A stretch of DNA of 14,429 nt from Candidatus Pacearchaeota archaeon (GCA_016181905.1 JACOYM010000086.1:1-14429); one strand, 5' to 3'; counted from the first letter of the stretch, positions 5,572 to 12,672 are shown. A program made the numbers and translations. The notes: a model not told the origin generated them from the sequence alone.

Positions 5572-6333
5572 ATGAAATATCTTAAAAAAACAATTATAGC
5601 AGGAATTTCAGCTTTAGCAACAGCTCTTTTTAGCCAAGCTTATGCAGATGGCATCTTGAGGGGAGTGCCATATCCGCTTACGTTCAAGTATCAGATAGAG
5701 GAAAGAATAGTCTATTCTGAGAATGAAAAAGGCATTAAAACAGCAACAGATACAATTTTCTTAAAATACAGAAATGAGGATATATTATTCTCTATCGGCA
5801 TGCCTTACAAATATGTTGAACAGCATAGCAGCTTAGATGGCTTTGGAGATGCTTCTGTGCTTCTCGGCTTAATACGTAAAATTGAAGTTGGCAAAGACAA
5901 TCTTCATCTGCTGCCTTACTGCAGCTTGACATTCCCGACAGCTGAAACAAAAGAAATTGCATTAGGAAACGAAAGATTAGATGAAAAGCTTGGCATAGCA
6001 GCAACATATTTGACTGAAGACAAGAGAAGGGAAATTGATTTTGTTTTAGAGCGTATTTTCACAGGAGAAAACAAGGAAAATATTAATTCACCGGATGAAA
6101 CATATTCTGGCATTTTGGCAGGCGGAGAAATCTTACCACAAATAAGAGTTGCGGCAGGATTTACAAATCTAAGAAAAGATAACGGAGATTATTTGTCAAA
6201 TTTAAGAACTTTTCTCAGACTGACATCAAAGGATAAAAAATACCAGTTAGAATTTTTTGCAGATAAAAGCATTTACAATAAGGGCATTCCAAAGGGCGAT
6301 AGTACCGGAATTATTACTAGACGCAATTTTTAA
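5572..6333 (+). CDS. Exported protein, possibly beta-rich or barrel-like
   Basis: A 253-aa protein with a clear Sec signal peptide: basic MKYLKK, hydrophobic core, and AYA before DG at about residues 25-27, suiting signal peptidase I. The mature part is rich in short alternating strands and motifs such as DGFGDASVLLG and LLPYCSLTFPTAETK, which recall the bacterial PF13557 (phenol MetA-like) outer-membrane barrel group; the last residue is Phe. That likeness is by eye and an outer membrane is not expected in most archaea, so a cell-surface beta protein is equally possible. A GAGGT ribosome-binding site (5558-5562) overlaps the upstream stop, nine bases from this ATG. This is the best Shine-Dalgarno in the window and fits an internal operon gene. 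Confidence 0.65.
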   Translation: MKYLKKTIIAGISALATALFSQAYADGILRGVPYPLTFKYQIEERIVYSENEKGIKTATDTIFLKYRNEDILFSIGMPYKYVEQHSSLDGFGDASVLLGLIRKIEVGKDNLHLLPYCSLTFPTAETKEIALGNERLDEKLGIAATYLTEDKRREIDFVLERIFTGENKENINSPDETYSGILAGGEILPQIRVAAGFTNLRKDNGDYLSNLRTFLRLTSKDKKYQLEFFADKSIYNKGIPKGDSTGIITRRNF

Positions 6334-6349
6334 AACAAAATCAAGGTAA

Positions 6350-6391
6350 ATGAAAATTATAGAAAAACTTGAAAAAATTCTTTGTGAATAA
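6350..6391 (+). CDS. Possible 13-codon micro-ORF at the cluster's end
   Basis: ATG at 6350 encodes MKIIEKLEKILCE and stops. It is preceded by the same 12 bases AGGTAAATGAAA (6344-6355) that precede the exported-protein gene (5559-5570). It could be a real leader-sized peptide, a decayed gene start, or chance. Very uncertain. Confidence 0.15.
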   Translation: MKIIEKLEKILCE

Positions 6392-6404
6392 TTTTTTATT
6401 TTTT
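6392..6404 (+). terminator. T-rich terminator of the three-gene cluster
   Basis: T6-A-T6 directly after the micro-ORF and about 60 nt past the exported-protein stop; a typical archaeal poly-T terminator. The next promoter begins a few bases later. Confidence 0.6.
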
Positions 6405-6412
6405 CCGCAAAC

Positions 6413-6420
6413 TTTATTAA
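6413..6420 (+). promoter_or_regulatory. TATA box of the Zn-ribbon gene
   Basis: TTTATTAA about 26 nt before the ATG at 6442, predicting a leaderless transcript. Confidence 0.55.
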
Positions 6421-6441
6421 CCATCATGCATTTGCTATGCT

Positions 6442-6846
6442 ATGACTCATCAGTGTGTTCATTGCGGCAAACTTTACCAAAAGGTTTCAAAAGAATTGCT
6501 GGAGGGATGCAGCTGCGGAAGCCATTTCTTTTTCTTTATCAAAGACGAGCAGCTTGCAAACCTGAAGAAAAACCAGCCGGCAATTGAATTGAACCCTGGC
6601 GAGAAGACAAGGATAGAGCAGGATGTCAGGGACATGATTGGCTTGGAAGAGGAAGCGCCTGTCATACTTGACTTGGAGTCAGTAAGGATAATCAAGGAAG
6701 GAAAGTTTGAGATAGATTTGGTTAATGTGTTCAACCAGAAGCGCCCGCTTGTTTACAAGCTTGAGGAAGGCAAGTATATCATAGACCTGGCATCAACATT
6801 GAGAATCAGCAAAGAGGATTTGAAAAGGCGTGGAAGAGTGGAATAA
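6442..6846 (+). CDS. Archaeal Zn-ribbon protein (COG3364/DUF2072-like)
   Basis: A 134-aa protein with an N-terminal zinc ribbon: CVHC (Cys5, Cys8) and CSC (Cys23, Cys25). An Asp/Glu-rich middle and a short conserved C-terminal domain follow, with YKLEEGKYIIDLASTLR near the end. This order matches the small archaeal family annotated as Zn-ribbon containing protein, COG3364. Its biochemical role is not established to my knowledge; nucleic-acid binding is the usual guess for such ribbons. The start is fixed by the TATA spacing and by the ribbon beginning at residue 5. The gene appears monocistronic. Confidence 0.75.
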   Translation: MTHQCVHCGKLYQKVSKELLEGCSCGSHFFFFIKDEQLANLKKNQPAIELNPGEKTRIEQDVRDMIGLEEEAPVILDLESVRIIKEGKFEIDLVNVFNQKRPLVYKLEEGKYIIDLASTLRISKEDLKRRGRVE

Positions 6847-7032
6847 AACTCTGGAAGATTTGCGCTTATATGATATAATGTTGAGGTTTAGAACAATTAA
6901 TACTGCATTGAGAAAGATTTTTTAAAACTCTTTCTTTAGGCAAGCATTGCAAAAGGGTATAAATCCTCCTTGCCATCAATCGTTTTGCATTATATAAAAA
7001 TTTAAGAACAGCTGGTTTCTGTATAAGATAGA
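6847..7032 (+). promoter_or_regulatory. Intergenic region with two TATA-like boxes
   Basis: GGGTATAAATCC (about 6955-6966) and TATATAAAAA (6991-7000) both resemble archaeal promoters reading right. The nearer one predicts a leader of about 13 nt for the gene at 7033. GGCAAG (6939-6944) and CTTGCC (6969-6974) form an inverted repeat around the first box, so it may be an operator or the promoter of a short RNA. No other gene is seen here. Confidence 0.35.
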
Positions 7033-7479
7033 ATGGAGATAAATTTATCTGATAAATCAACTGAGCAGCCGGGATATGCCCCCCAAGAAGTAGAAAATTC
7101 CTTAAAAACATGGTCTGAAGTGCGTTTTAATTGGTATGTTGAATGTGTAAAAAGAGGAATACTTGCTGAAGATAGTTATAATCATGCTAAAAAATTAGCT
7201 GAAAAATATGAATTTTCTACTAAAGATTTAGAAGATTCATTGCCAGATGGCCTTAGAAAGCAGTTTGATAAACATCTGGAACTGATTAAAAGCGGCAGGC
7301 ATGGTTATGAGAAGATTGCAGAAACTGCTAGAAATGAAGCCAAAAAATATGGCTATATTGAGCAGGCAGTAACCAATGCAGAGGCAGTTGGAAAACAGAT
7401 ACAAACAGAGATACAACAAAGCAGGGAGAAAACGCAAAAACCAGATGGTTTAGAAATTAGAATAAGGAAAACCAAGTGA
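7033..7479 (+). CDS. Unrecognised 148-aa helical protein
   Basis: I do not recognise the family. It is predicted almost entirely helical and charged, with Tyr-rich central helices (ERGILAEDSYN-like region, residues 40-60) and a Gln/Glu-rich C-terminal helix (residues about 110-135) that could form a coiled coil. No signal peptide or membrane segment. It has its own upstream promoter region and ends about 90 bases before the CCA-adding enzyme, which has a separate promoter, so they need not be functionally linked. Confidence 0.65.
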   Translation: MEINLSDKSTEQPGYAPQEVENSLKTWSEVRFNWYVECVKRGILAEDSYNHAKKLAEKYEFSTKDLEDSLPDGLRKQFDKHLELIKSGRHGYEKIAETARNEAKKYGYIEQAVTNAEAVGKQIQTEIQQSREKTQKPDGLEIRIRKTK

Positions 7480-7540
7480 TAGCTTAGAAATAAAAACCAG
7501 GAAATAAGCACAAAATATTTCTAACAAGAAAAGGAAAAGG

Positions 7541-7548
7541 TTTTAAAA
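7541..7548 (+). promoter_or_regulatory. BRE/TATA of the CCA-adding enzyme gene
   Basis: AAAAGG then TTTTAAAA, about 25 nt before the ATG at 7569; predicts a leaderless mRNA. Confidence 0.65.
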
Positions 7549-7568
7549 CATTCTGCGCGTTATAGCTT

Positions 7569-8942
7569 ATGGCAAAAGAGGGCAGGCATAAAGATAAGCA
7601 TAAAAACCAATTCAAAGACAGAAAAATTAAACAGATTTTCTCAGAACAGCTTTCTCTGGTCAAGCCTGGCAAAGATGAGCATGCAACCTTGAAGGAGATG
7701 GCAGACAAGCTTAAAGGCGTTATAGGCATGTGCGCGAAAAATCTCAAAATCAAGGCAGATTGTTTTGTTGGAGGAAGCCTTGCAAAAGGCACAATAATCA
7801 AAAAGGACATATATGACCTTGATATATTTGTAAGATTTGAAAAAAATCAAAAGGAAAAAAAAGGAAAAAAGCAGGAAGAAGACATTTCAAAACTTCTTGA
7901 AAGAATACTGAAGGCAGCAAGATTAAAATACGAAAAAATTCATGGCTCAAGGGATTACTTCATCATTCAAGATGGAAAAGGCAAAGAGAAAAAAACAAAG
8001 AACAAAATCTTTTTCGAGATTGTGCCTGTGCTAAAAATCAGAACCCCCAAAGAGGCGGAAAATACTACAGATTTGAGCTTTTTTCATATCTCATACATCA
8101 TGAAAGAAACAAAGAGAAATCCAAAACTTGCAGATGAGATAATGCTTGCCAAGGCATTCTGCCATGCCCAAGGCTGTTATGGCGCCGAGTCATACATAAA
8201 GGGGTTTTCTGGCTATGCCTTAGAGCTTCTTGTATGCAATTACAGAGGATTCCTTAATTTTATCAGGCATGCTGCATATTCAGAGGGAAAAATAATAATA
8301 GACAAAGAAAAACTCTATAAAAACAGGCAGGATATTTTGATAAATCTTAATGAAGCAAAGCTGCAATCCCCCGTGGTTTTAGTAGACCCAACATTCAGGG
8401 AGAGAAATGCCTTAGCTTCATTGAGCGCGGAAACATTTGAAAAATTCAAAAAATCATGCGCAGATTTTTTAAGAAATCCCAGCAAAAAATTCTTTGAGAA
8501 GCAGGAAACAGGCATAAACAGCCTGAAAAAAGAGGCAAAAAGAAAAAAAGCCCAGCTTATTATGCTGTCATGCAGCACAGGCAGGCAGGCAGGGGATATT
8601 GCAGGAAGCAAGCTGCTGAAGTTTTTTTATTTTATATCAAGCCAGATTGAAAGATACTTTGATGTATCCAGCAGAAAGTTTGTTTACAGCCAGGAAAAAA
8701 CTGCCAGGCTATATTTTGTTCTGAAAAGGAAAAAACAGCGAATTCTTTCAGGGCCTCCTTTAAACCTGCATGATAATGTTAAAGGATTCAAGAAGGAGCA
8801 TAAAAACTGCTTTGCCAGGAATGGAAGAATATATGCAAAAGAAAAATTAGATATTAATTTCAATCAATTTTTCAAGAACTTCAAAAAGCAGAATGCGCAG
8901 AGAATAAATGATATGGGCATAACAAAATGTTTCGGGCTGTGA
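7569..8942 (+). CDS. cca: Archaeal class I CCA-adding enzyme (tRNA nucleotidyltransferase)
   Basis: A 457-aa enzyme that adds C, C and A to tRNA 3' ends from CTP and ATP, needed here because the tRNA gene in the window lacks CCA. The nucleotidyltransferase signature is GGSLAKGT (68-75) followed by DLD (83-85). The third carboxylate, Asp before VVPC in the studied Archaeoglobus enzyme, appears here as Glu150 in FFEIVPVLK. Central and tail domains follow (FCHAQGCYGAESYIKGFSGY and the C-terminal RNA-binding part). Two Lys-rich insertions (about 91-105 and 137-146) and an AGGC tetranucleotide run encoding STGRQAGD (8576-8590) lengthen it slightly relative to the usual size of about 440. Confident in the family. 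Confidence 0.92.
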   Translation: MAKEGRHKDKHKNQFKDRKIKQIFSEQLSLVKPGKDEHATLKEMADKLKGVIGMCAKNLKIKADCFVGGSLAKGTIIKKDIYDLDIFVRFEKNQKEKKGKKQEEDISKLLERILKAARLKYEKIHGSRDYFIIQDGKGKEKKTKNKIFFEIVPVLKIRTPKEAENTTDLSFFHISYIMKETKRNPKLADEIMLAKAFCHAQGCYGAESYIKGFSGYALELLVCNYRGFLNFIRHAAYSEGKIIIDKEKLYKNRQDILINLNEAKLQSPVVLVDPTFRERNALASLSAETFEKFKKSCADFLRNPSKKFFEKQETGINSLKKEAKRKKAQLIMLSCSTGRQAGDIAGSKLLKFFYFISSQIERYFDVSSRKFVYSQEKTARLYFVLKRKKQRILSGPPLNLHDNVKGFKKEHKNCFARNGRIYAKEKLDINFNQFFKNFKKQNAQRINDMGITKCFGL

Positions 8943-8950
8943 CACTATGG

Positions 8951-9038
8951 ATAATTCTGTTGGTTACTCTATTTTTCTCAGAATTATACAGATAGAGAAT
9001 TATGAACAAAAGTTATACCAATTATCAGAATTCTCTAT
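8951..9038. terminator. Inverted-repeat region between convergent genes
   Basis: ATAATTCTG (8951-8959) pairs with CAGAATTAT (8979-8987), and ATAGAGAATT (8992-9001) with AATTCTCTAT (9029-9038), all perfect. Lying between the converging CCA-enzyme and TrmB genes, it may serve as a two-sided terminator. T runs (ATTTTTCT) lie in the first loop. Confidence 0.5.
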
Positions 9039-9048
9039 ATATCCTTCT

Positions 9049-9831
9049 TTATTTCTTGCTCATTGCCTTGTCAAACAGGAATGAGATAGACTCAGCAAGG
9101 AACTCAGAATTAAGCCAGATTGCAAGCTCGCTTTCCTCTTTTTTAGGGTCTGACATGATGAAAATCATCTCCTTTCTGTCAGCAATGAAAAACTGCCCAT
9201 TGACATTTATCTGCTTTGCCTTTATGTTAAGAATAGAGTTTACCCTTTCAATATCGCTCTCTGAGCCATAAACCCCAACAAGCATCCTTATATTCCCTTT
9301 ATTCAGCCTTTCAAAAACCTGCTTGAATATTCTCTGGTTGTTTAAAAGATAATTTGTATTTGAGCAGATTATTGCCTCTTTGCATGCGTTTTCAAGTATC
9401 TCTTTTATATGGCTTGATATGTTAAGCCTGCCTTTTATTGCCCCGGACAAATCCTCTTTCTTTATTGGATTTACCCCTTCTTTATGCAAGCTTTCAAGCT
9501 CATTGTACTCTTTTGTGTCCTTCAAATCAGACAAGACACCTATTCTTTCTTTTGCATCCTGCTCTGCATTCCTCTTTAGCTTTTCAATAACCTGTGTGGG
9601 CTCAACAGCAATATATTTTGCTGGCTTGCCAATCTTTGCAATAACAAATCCCTGCTTCTCAAGGCTTTCCAAAACATCATATGTCCTGCTTCTCGGAACC
9701 CCTGAAATCTCTGCTATTTCCCCTGCAGACGAAACCCCCTTGCTAAGCAAAGCAAGCCAAACCTTGGTTTCATAAATATTCAAATTAAAATAATTTCTCA
9801 GTTTCTTTACAAGCTCTTGTTTAATTAACAT
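9049..9831 (-). CDS. TrmB-family transcriptional regulator, paralogue of the one at 2436-3248
   Basis: A 260-aa protein aligned without gaps to the first TrmB over residues 1-75: LRNYFNLNIYETKVWLALLS, then GVPRSRTYDVLESLEKQGF and KIGKPAKY. A linker helix (about 80-110) and an effector domain follow, ending LWLNSEF-like (AIWLNSEFLAESISFLFDK), again parallel to the first protein (ALWINTEFFAQALEQLFELA). Both genes also share the leader TAAAAA(A)CGAAA directly before ATG, a sign of duplication or shared control. The upstream small gene ends 23 nt before this ATG, but a separate TATA box lies in the overlap, so both co-transcription and independent expression are possible. Target genes unknown. 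Confidence 0.85.
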   Translation of the reverse strand: MLIKQELVKKLRNYFNLNIYETKVWLALLSKGVSSAGEIAEISGVPRSRTYDVLESLEKQGFVIAKIGKPAKYIAVEPTQVIEKLKRNAEQDAKERIGVLSDLKDTKEYNELESLHKEGVNPIKKEDLSGAIKGRLNISSHIKEILENACKEAIICSNTNYLLNNQRIFKQVFERLNKGNIRMLVGVYGSESDIERVNSILNIKAKQINVNGQFFIADRKEMIFIMSDPKKEESELAIWLNSEFLAESISFLFDKAMSKK

Positions 9832-9848
9832 TTTCGTTTTTTAAGGGG

Positions 9849-9859
9849 TATTATTTATT
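9849..9859 (-). promoter_or_regulatory. TATA box of the second intact TrmB gene, overlapping the upstream stop codon
   Basis: Minus strand AATAAATAATA, about 23 nt before the ATG at 9831. It overlaps the last codons of the preceding gene and is nearly identical to the promoter at 10224-10233. Confidence 0.5.
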
Positions 9860-10205
9860 CATTTTTGATGCTAAAGTGTATCAATTCACTTCTTTTTATT
9901 AATCCTGAAGCAATCTCAACAATATCTGGGGTGTTTGATAATGGGCGAGTATATTGGCAAATTTCTTTTACTACACTACCTAAGCCAAAGAGATAACTTC
10001 TATTTTTTTTAGAGTTAAGGCGATGAGGATTTTCCTCATAATATTTTATTATGCATTCATATCTATCTAAATCAGATTTGATTTTTTCTAGCTTGTTTTC
10101 TTCTAGTTCTCCTTGTCTGACATATTCTTGCAATGTTCCTTTAATTTCGCCTATATTAGACTTAATTCTCTCTATTATACTTTGCCTGTCTTCTTGTGAT
10201 GTCAT
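9855..10205 (-). CDS. Unrecognised 116-aa helical protein upstream of the TrmB paralogue
   Basis: No family recognised. Residues 1-60 are charged helix with heptad character (IIERIKSNIGEIKGTLQEY, then KLEKIKSDLDRYE), likely a coiled coil. Residues 65-116 contain LFGLGSVVKEICQYTRPLS and look globular. No signal peptide. The TATA box at 10224-10233 is about 23 nt before the ATG, predicting a leaderless start. The gene runs into the TrmB gene with a 23-nt gap, so the two probably form an operon and the small protein might act with the regulator. Confidence 0.65.
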   Translation of the reverse strand: MTSQEDRQSIIERIKSNIGEIKGTLQEYVRQGELEENKLEKIKSDLDRYECIIKYYEENPHRLNSKKNRSYLFGLGSVVKEICQYTRPLSNTPDIVEIASGLIKRSELIHFSIKNE

Positions 10206-10223
10206 TTTTCAAAAATATCTTCG

Positions 10224-10233
10224 TATTATTTAT
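10224..10233 (-). promoter_or_regulatory. TATA box of the 10205 gene
   Basis: Minus strand ATAAATAATA after AAAATG; the 20-odd surrounding bases match the promoter at 9849-9859 apart from one inserted base. Upstream, on the minus strand, lie two small hairpins: CTCAGA/TCTGAG at about 10240-10257, and GAGGTG/CGCCTC just beside it at about 10255-10270. Confidence 0.5.
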
Positions 10234-10297
10234 CATTTTTCTCAGAAAACGCTCTGAGGCGCGGCACCTCTTGATTTAATAGGCATAGAGAAATACC

Positions 10298-10361
10298 CTT
10301 TATAAACCTTTCTATTTTGTAACTATGATTAAATAACAACATATAGGAAAGGTTTATAAAG
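10298..10361. repeat. 15-bp perfect inverted repeat carrying two outward-facing TATA boxes
   Basis: CTTTATAAACCTTTC (10298-10312) is the exact reverse complement of GAAAGGTTTATAAAG (10347-10361), separated by 34 nt. Each arm contains the BRE/TATA pattern AAAGGTTTATAAA pointing outward: leftward toward the 10205 gene and rightward toward the signal peptidase. It may be a bidirectional promoter, or an operator whose symmetrical arms are bound together. The leftward arm would give a transcript with a leader of about 70 nt holding the two small hairpins. Confidence 0.7.
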
Positions 10362-10383
10362 CATAATCTTCACTTAAAAGTAG

Positions 10384-10392
10384 TTATAAATA
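10384..10392 (+). promoter_or_regulatory. Second TATA box of the signal peptidase gene
   Basis: TTATAAATA, about 29 nt before ATG 10417, in addition to the inverted-repeat arm at 10347-10361. Tandem promoters are therefore likely. Confidence 0.55.
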
Positions 10393-10416
10393 TTAACACA
10401 CGGGAAAACAGACAAA

Positions 10417-10890
10417 ATGGCACAAAATGGAAAATCCATCATAAAGAGAATTTTTGCCTCATTTGTGGCTGTATTCTCAATAGTTCTGGTTATACTGCTG
10501 TATCTTTCAAATGGGGTGTCAAGCTCTGGAAACAGCTTTATTACAGATGATTCTGCAATAGGGAAGAATGTTGAAATCTATCCTGACAGGATAGTCATTA
10601 ACATAGAAAATGCCTCTATCGGCAGGTATGCGCCTACTGGAAGCATGCTGCCTACACTAAACGAGAAAACAACAGGCATAAAGGTAGTCCCTATGTCCGA
10701 GGATGACATTCATAAGGGGGATATTGTCAGTTTCAGGAAGGACGGGCTTCTTATCATTCACAGGGTTGCAGAGAAAGGCACTGACAAAAACGGGACATAT
10801 TTCATAACAAAAGGCGATAATAACCTTTTTAATGACGGAAAGATAAGGTTCAAGGATATTGAGTATAAGACAATCATGCTTATATACTGA
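10417..10890 (+). CDS. Signal peptidase I, archaeal type (S26B-like)
   Basis: A 157-aa membrane serine protease that removes Sec signal peptides. One N-terminal membrane helix (about residues 11-31) precedes the catalytic domain. The nucleophile is Ser76 in PTGSMLP. The second box is GDIVSFRKDGLLIIHRVAE, with His115 where bacterial enzymes have Lys, the archaeal/ER arrangement. YFITKGDNN (128-136) holds the conserved Asp. No second membrane helix is visible at the C terminus, which ends at KTIMLIY. The exported protein at 5572 is a plausible substrate. Whether this is the main signal peptidase or a specialised one cannot be told from here. Confidence 0.85.
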   Translation: MAQNGKSIIKRIFASFVAVFSIVLVILLYLSNGVSSSGNSFITDDSAIGKNVEIYPDRIVINIENASIGRYAPTGSMLPTLNEKTTGIKVVPMSEDDIHKGDIVSFRKDGLLIIHRVAEKGTDKNGTYFITKGDNNLFNDGKIRFKDIEYKTIMLIY

Positions 10891-10923
10891 TTTTTAATAA
10901 AAAATTTAGTTTTAAAACAGAAA

Positions 10924-11262
10924 ATGACAGGATTTGACAGAATAGAGAAGAAAAAAGATGCTTTTGAAAAAGATATTGGCAAGTATAAGATATTCTATTT
11001 ATCATCTGGTCTTTCTTTTTCAGGAAAACTGCAAGTGATAGATGACGGGTGGCTGCTTTTGAATCCTTATGTTGGTGTAGGGTATGATGCAGAAAAAGGG
11101 CTGATAAGAAAGTTTATTGACGACCCTGATGACCCTGTAGAGTTTATGAAAGGAGAGGTTATAGGAAAACAGCGAACATCAGAACAGGACTTGAGAAATC
11201 TTTGCGAATATTCAAACAAGCATCCTGAATCAGAGCAAAAGAAAAAAGATGAGCCTAAATAA
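10924..11262 (+). CDS. Small protein, possibly Sm-like
   Basis: A 112-aa protein. Residues about 22-85 could form the small Sm barrel: GLSFSGKLQVIDDGWLLLNP resembles the Sm1 pattern (G.L...D.....L) and FMKGEVIGKQ resembles Sm2 (h(R/K)G..h). Residue matches are loose, so this is a suggestion only. A charged tail (SEQKKKDEPK) ends it. A TATA-like TTTAATAAA at 10893-10901 lies about 26 nt before the ATG, so the gene may be transcribed independently of the signal peptidase that ends 33 bases earlier. Confidence 0.55.
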   Translation: MTGFDRIEKKKDAFEKDIGKYKIFYLSSGLSFSGKLQVIDDGWLLLNPYVGVGYDAEKGLIRKFIDDPDDPVEFMKGEVIGKQRTSEQDLRNLCEYSNKHPESEQKKKDEPK

Positions 11263-11306
11263 GATTAAAAGAAAGGGTATTTGCAAAATTCTTGCATTGC
11301 TTTAAA

Positions 11307-11663
11307 ATGAACAAATCAATAGAAAAACTTCTGCTAAATTTTAAGGAAATGACTTGCACAGAGAAGAAGCTGACAGAAGAAGAGACAAAGAGATTTTGCA
11401 ATGTGAGTTATAACAGAATTTACAGCATACTTCTGGAGAGGCAAGGTTATGACACAGAAGGATTGGTTATTTCAGCAGCACTTAACAAGCCAAAGCCGGT
11501 TATAAAAGCAATAAACCCGCTGACAGGAGAGGTTATTTATGAGGGATATCACGGGCAGGGGAGAGTTAGCCTGACAAGCCTCGGGTACAAACCAAAGATA
11601 AATAAGCGGGGAAAAGAGTTTTATGTGAAAAGACCAAGCCTGTTTGGCAATAATTCTTTATAG
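11307..11663 (+). CDS. Unrecognised 118-aa protein
   Basis: No family recognised. The N-terminal half is helical (MNKSIEKLLLNFKEM), with Cys residues in MTCTEKK and RFCNV. The C-terminal half is beta-rich and basic (VIKAINPLTGEVIYEGYHG, then KINKRGKEFYVKRP), which could bind nucleic acid. ATG at 11307 is chosen over a non-ATG start 15 bases upstream. It lies 44 bases after the Sm-like gene with no strong TATA box between, so they may be one transcript. The gene converges on the presenilin-like gene with a 7-base gap. Confidence 0.6.
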   Translation: MNKSIEKLLLNFKEMTCTEKKLTEEETKRFCNVSYNRIYSILLERQGYDTEGLVISAALNKPKPVIKAINPLTGEVIYEGYHGQGRVSLTSLGYKPKINKRGKEFYVKRPSLFGNNSL

Positions 11664-11670
11664 CATTCAT

Positions 11671-12672
11671 TTACACAAACCACATAAATCTGGCAATAGC
11701 AAAAGCAATTATCATTCCTGCGATGCAGCCTGCTGTTATAAAGGGCATTGCTGGATAGAACTTGCCTTTTTTTGAGAAAATAAACAAAGCGAGCAATGCC
11801 AAGGTTGCAAACACAATAACAATTAATGCGCTAATTATGCCAAGAGGCATGCTGAATGTCTTGAGCATGACGCCCGCAGTAATCATTGGGAAAACAACAT
11901 CCCCCCCGCCGAGAATTGCTAGATTTATCTTCATCTTCTTCCCCCTTCCTTTAATCCTCTTCTCCTTGAACCTCTGTTTTTTCAGCTCTGCCCTTTGTTT
12001 TTTTGTGATATACGGCACAAAAAATCCGGTAAACAGCTTTAAGTGGTTTATCTGGAACTTTGCCATGTTCTGCATGAACTTTGAGTGCCATACAGCGTAT
12101 ATATCATAAAGGGATATTAAAATAAGCAGGAGCAGAATTGTCCAGACGTTTAATATAGGAACAAAAACAGCCGCTATCCCCGGATAAATCATCAGCTCTG
12201 TTGCATTGTGAATAATAATATTTCTCCTGAATATCTTGTATATTGCAAGCGGCAGTGCGATAAGGGCTGCTATTAACCATGCTAAAGGAAAATTCCATAT
12301 GGGGCTGATTTCAGAAGAGAGAATATTTAATTTGAGGAATAAGGCATTTATTGTTATTCCCAAAGCAAAAATAACAACAATAAAGAACCATATCCTTATG
12401 AAAATTACTGCTTTTACTTTTGTCAGTATAAATATCAGGAGTATTGCAAATATGAATGAGATAATTATAGATGCCAAAGAAAATCCCGGCTCAACCTGGG
12501 GAGGCTGCATGCCATAAGGCAATTGGGGGGTTATGGTGATATTCTGCTCTGTGCCATTAATAATCTGCATGCTCTGTCTAGGAAGATATGAGCTTATGAC
12601 AAAAATGCCAATCAGCTGAGTAATCAAGAACATGCCCAGCAGGATTATTGTTATGCTTGTTTTATGCTTCAA
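11671..12672 (-). CDS. Presenilin/SPP-like intramembrane aspartyl protease
   Basis: A 333-aa polytopic membrane protein with about nine hydrophobic segments. The three diagnostic motifs are present: YD (Tyr189-Asp190 in LYDIYAVW), GxGD (Gly255-Asp258 in LGGGDVVFP) and the PAL-like YPAMPF (306-311) near the C terminus. The two Asp residues are the catalytic pair that cleaves helices inside the membrane, e.g. remnant signal peptides. A basic cytoplasmic loop (222-248, KKQRAELKKQRFKEKR) lies between the motifs, as in archaeal homologues. Translation starts at TTG (12672): an in-frame TAA lies just upstream and the first ATG is residue 14. The signal peptidase gene is about 0.8 kb away. Confidence 0.88.
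   Translation of the reverse strand: MKHKTSITIILLGMFLITQLIGIFVISSYLPRQSMQIINGTEQNITITPQLPYGMQPPQVEPGFSLASIIISFIFAILLIFILTKVKAVIFIRIWFFIVVIFALGITINALFLKLNILSSEISPIWNFPLAWLIAALIALPLAIYKIFRRNIIIHNATELMIYPGIAAVFVPILNVWTILLLLILISLYDIYAVWHSKFMQNMAKFQINHLKLFTGFFVPYITKKQRAELKKQRFKEKRIKGRGKKMKINLAILGGGDVVFPMITAGVMLKTFSMPLGIISALIVIVFATLALLALFIFSKKGKFYPAMPFITAGCIAGMIIAFAIARFMWFV

Noticed and set aside
8573..8591. AGGC tetranucleotide run as a phase-variable tract
   Set aside because: Only about four units and the frame is intact; likely just coding sequence for a linker.
9002..9271. Rightward open frame over the end of the TrmB paralogue
   Set aside because: Antisense shadow; the minus-strand TrmB protein is clearly the real product.
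10243..10286. 14-codon leftward ORF starting MPIKSRGAAP
   Set aside because: Could be a leader peptide, but it lies too close to the TATA arm (about 16 nt) and its codons coincide with the two small hairpins; no support beyond an open frame.
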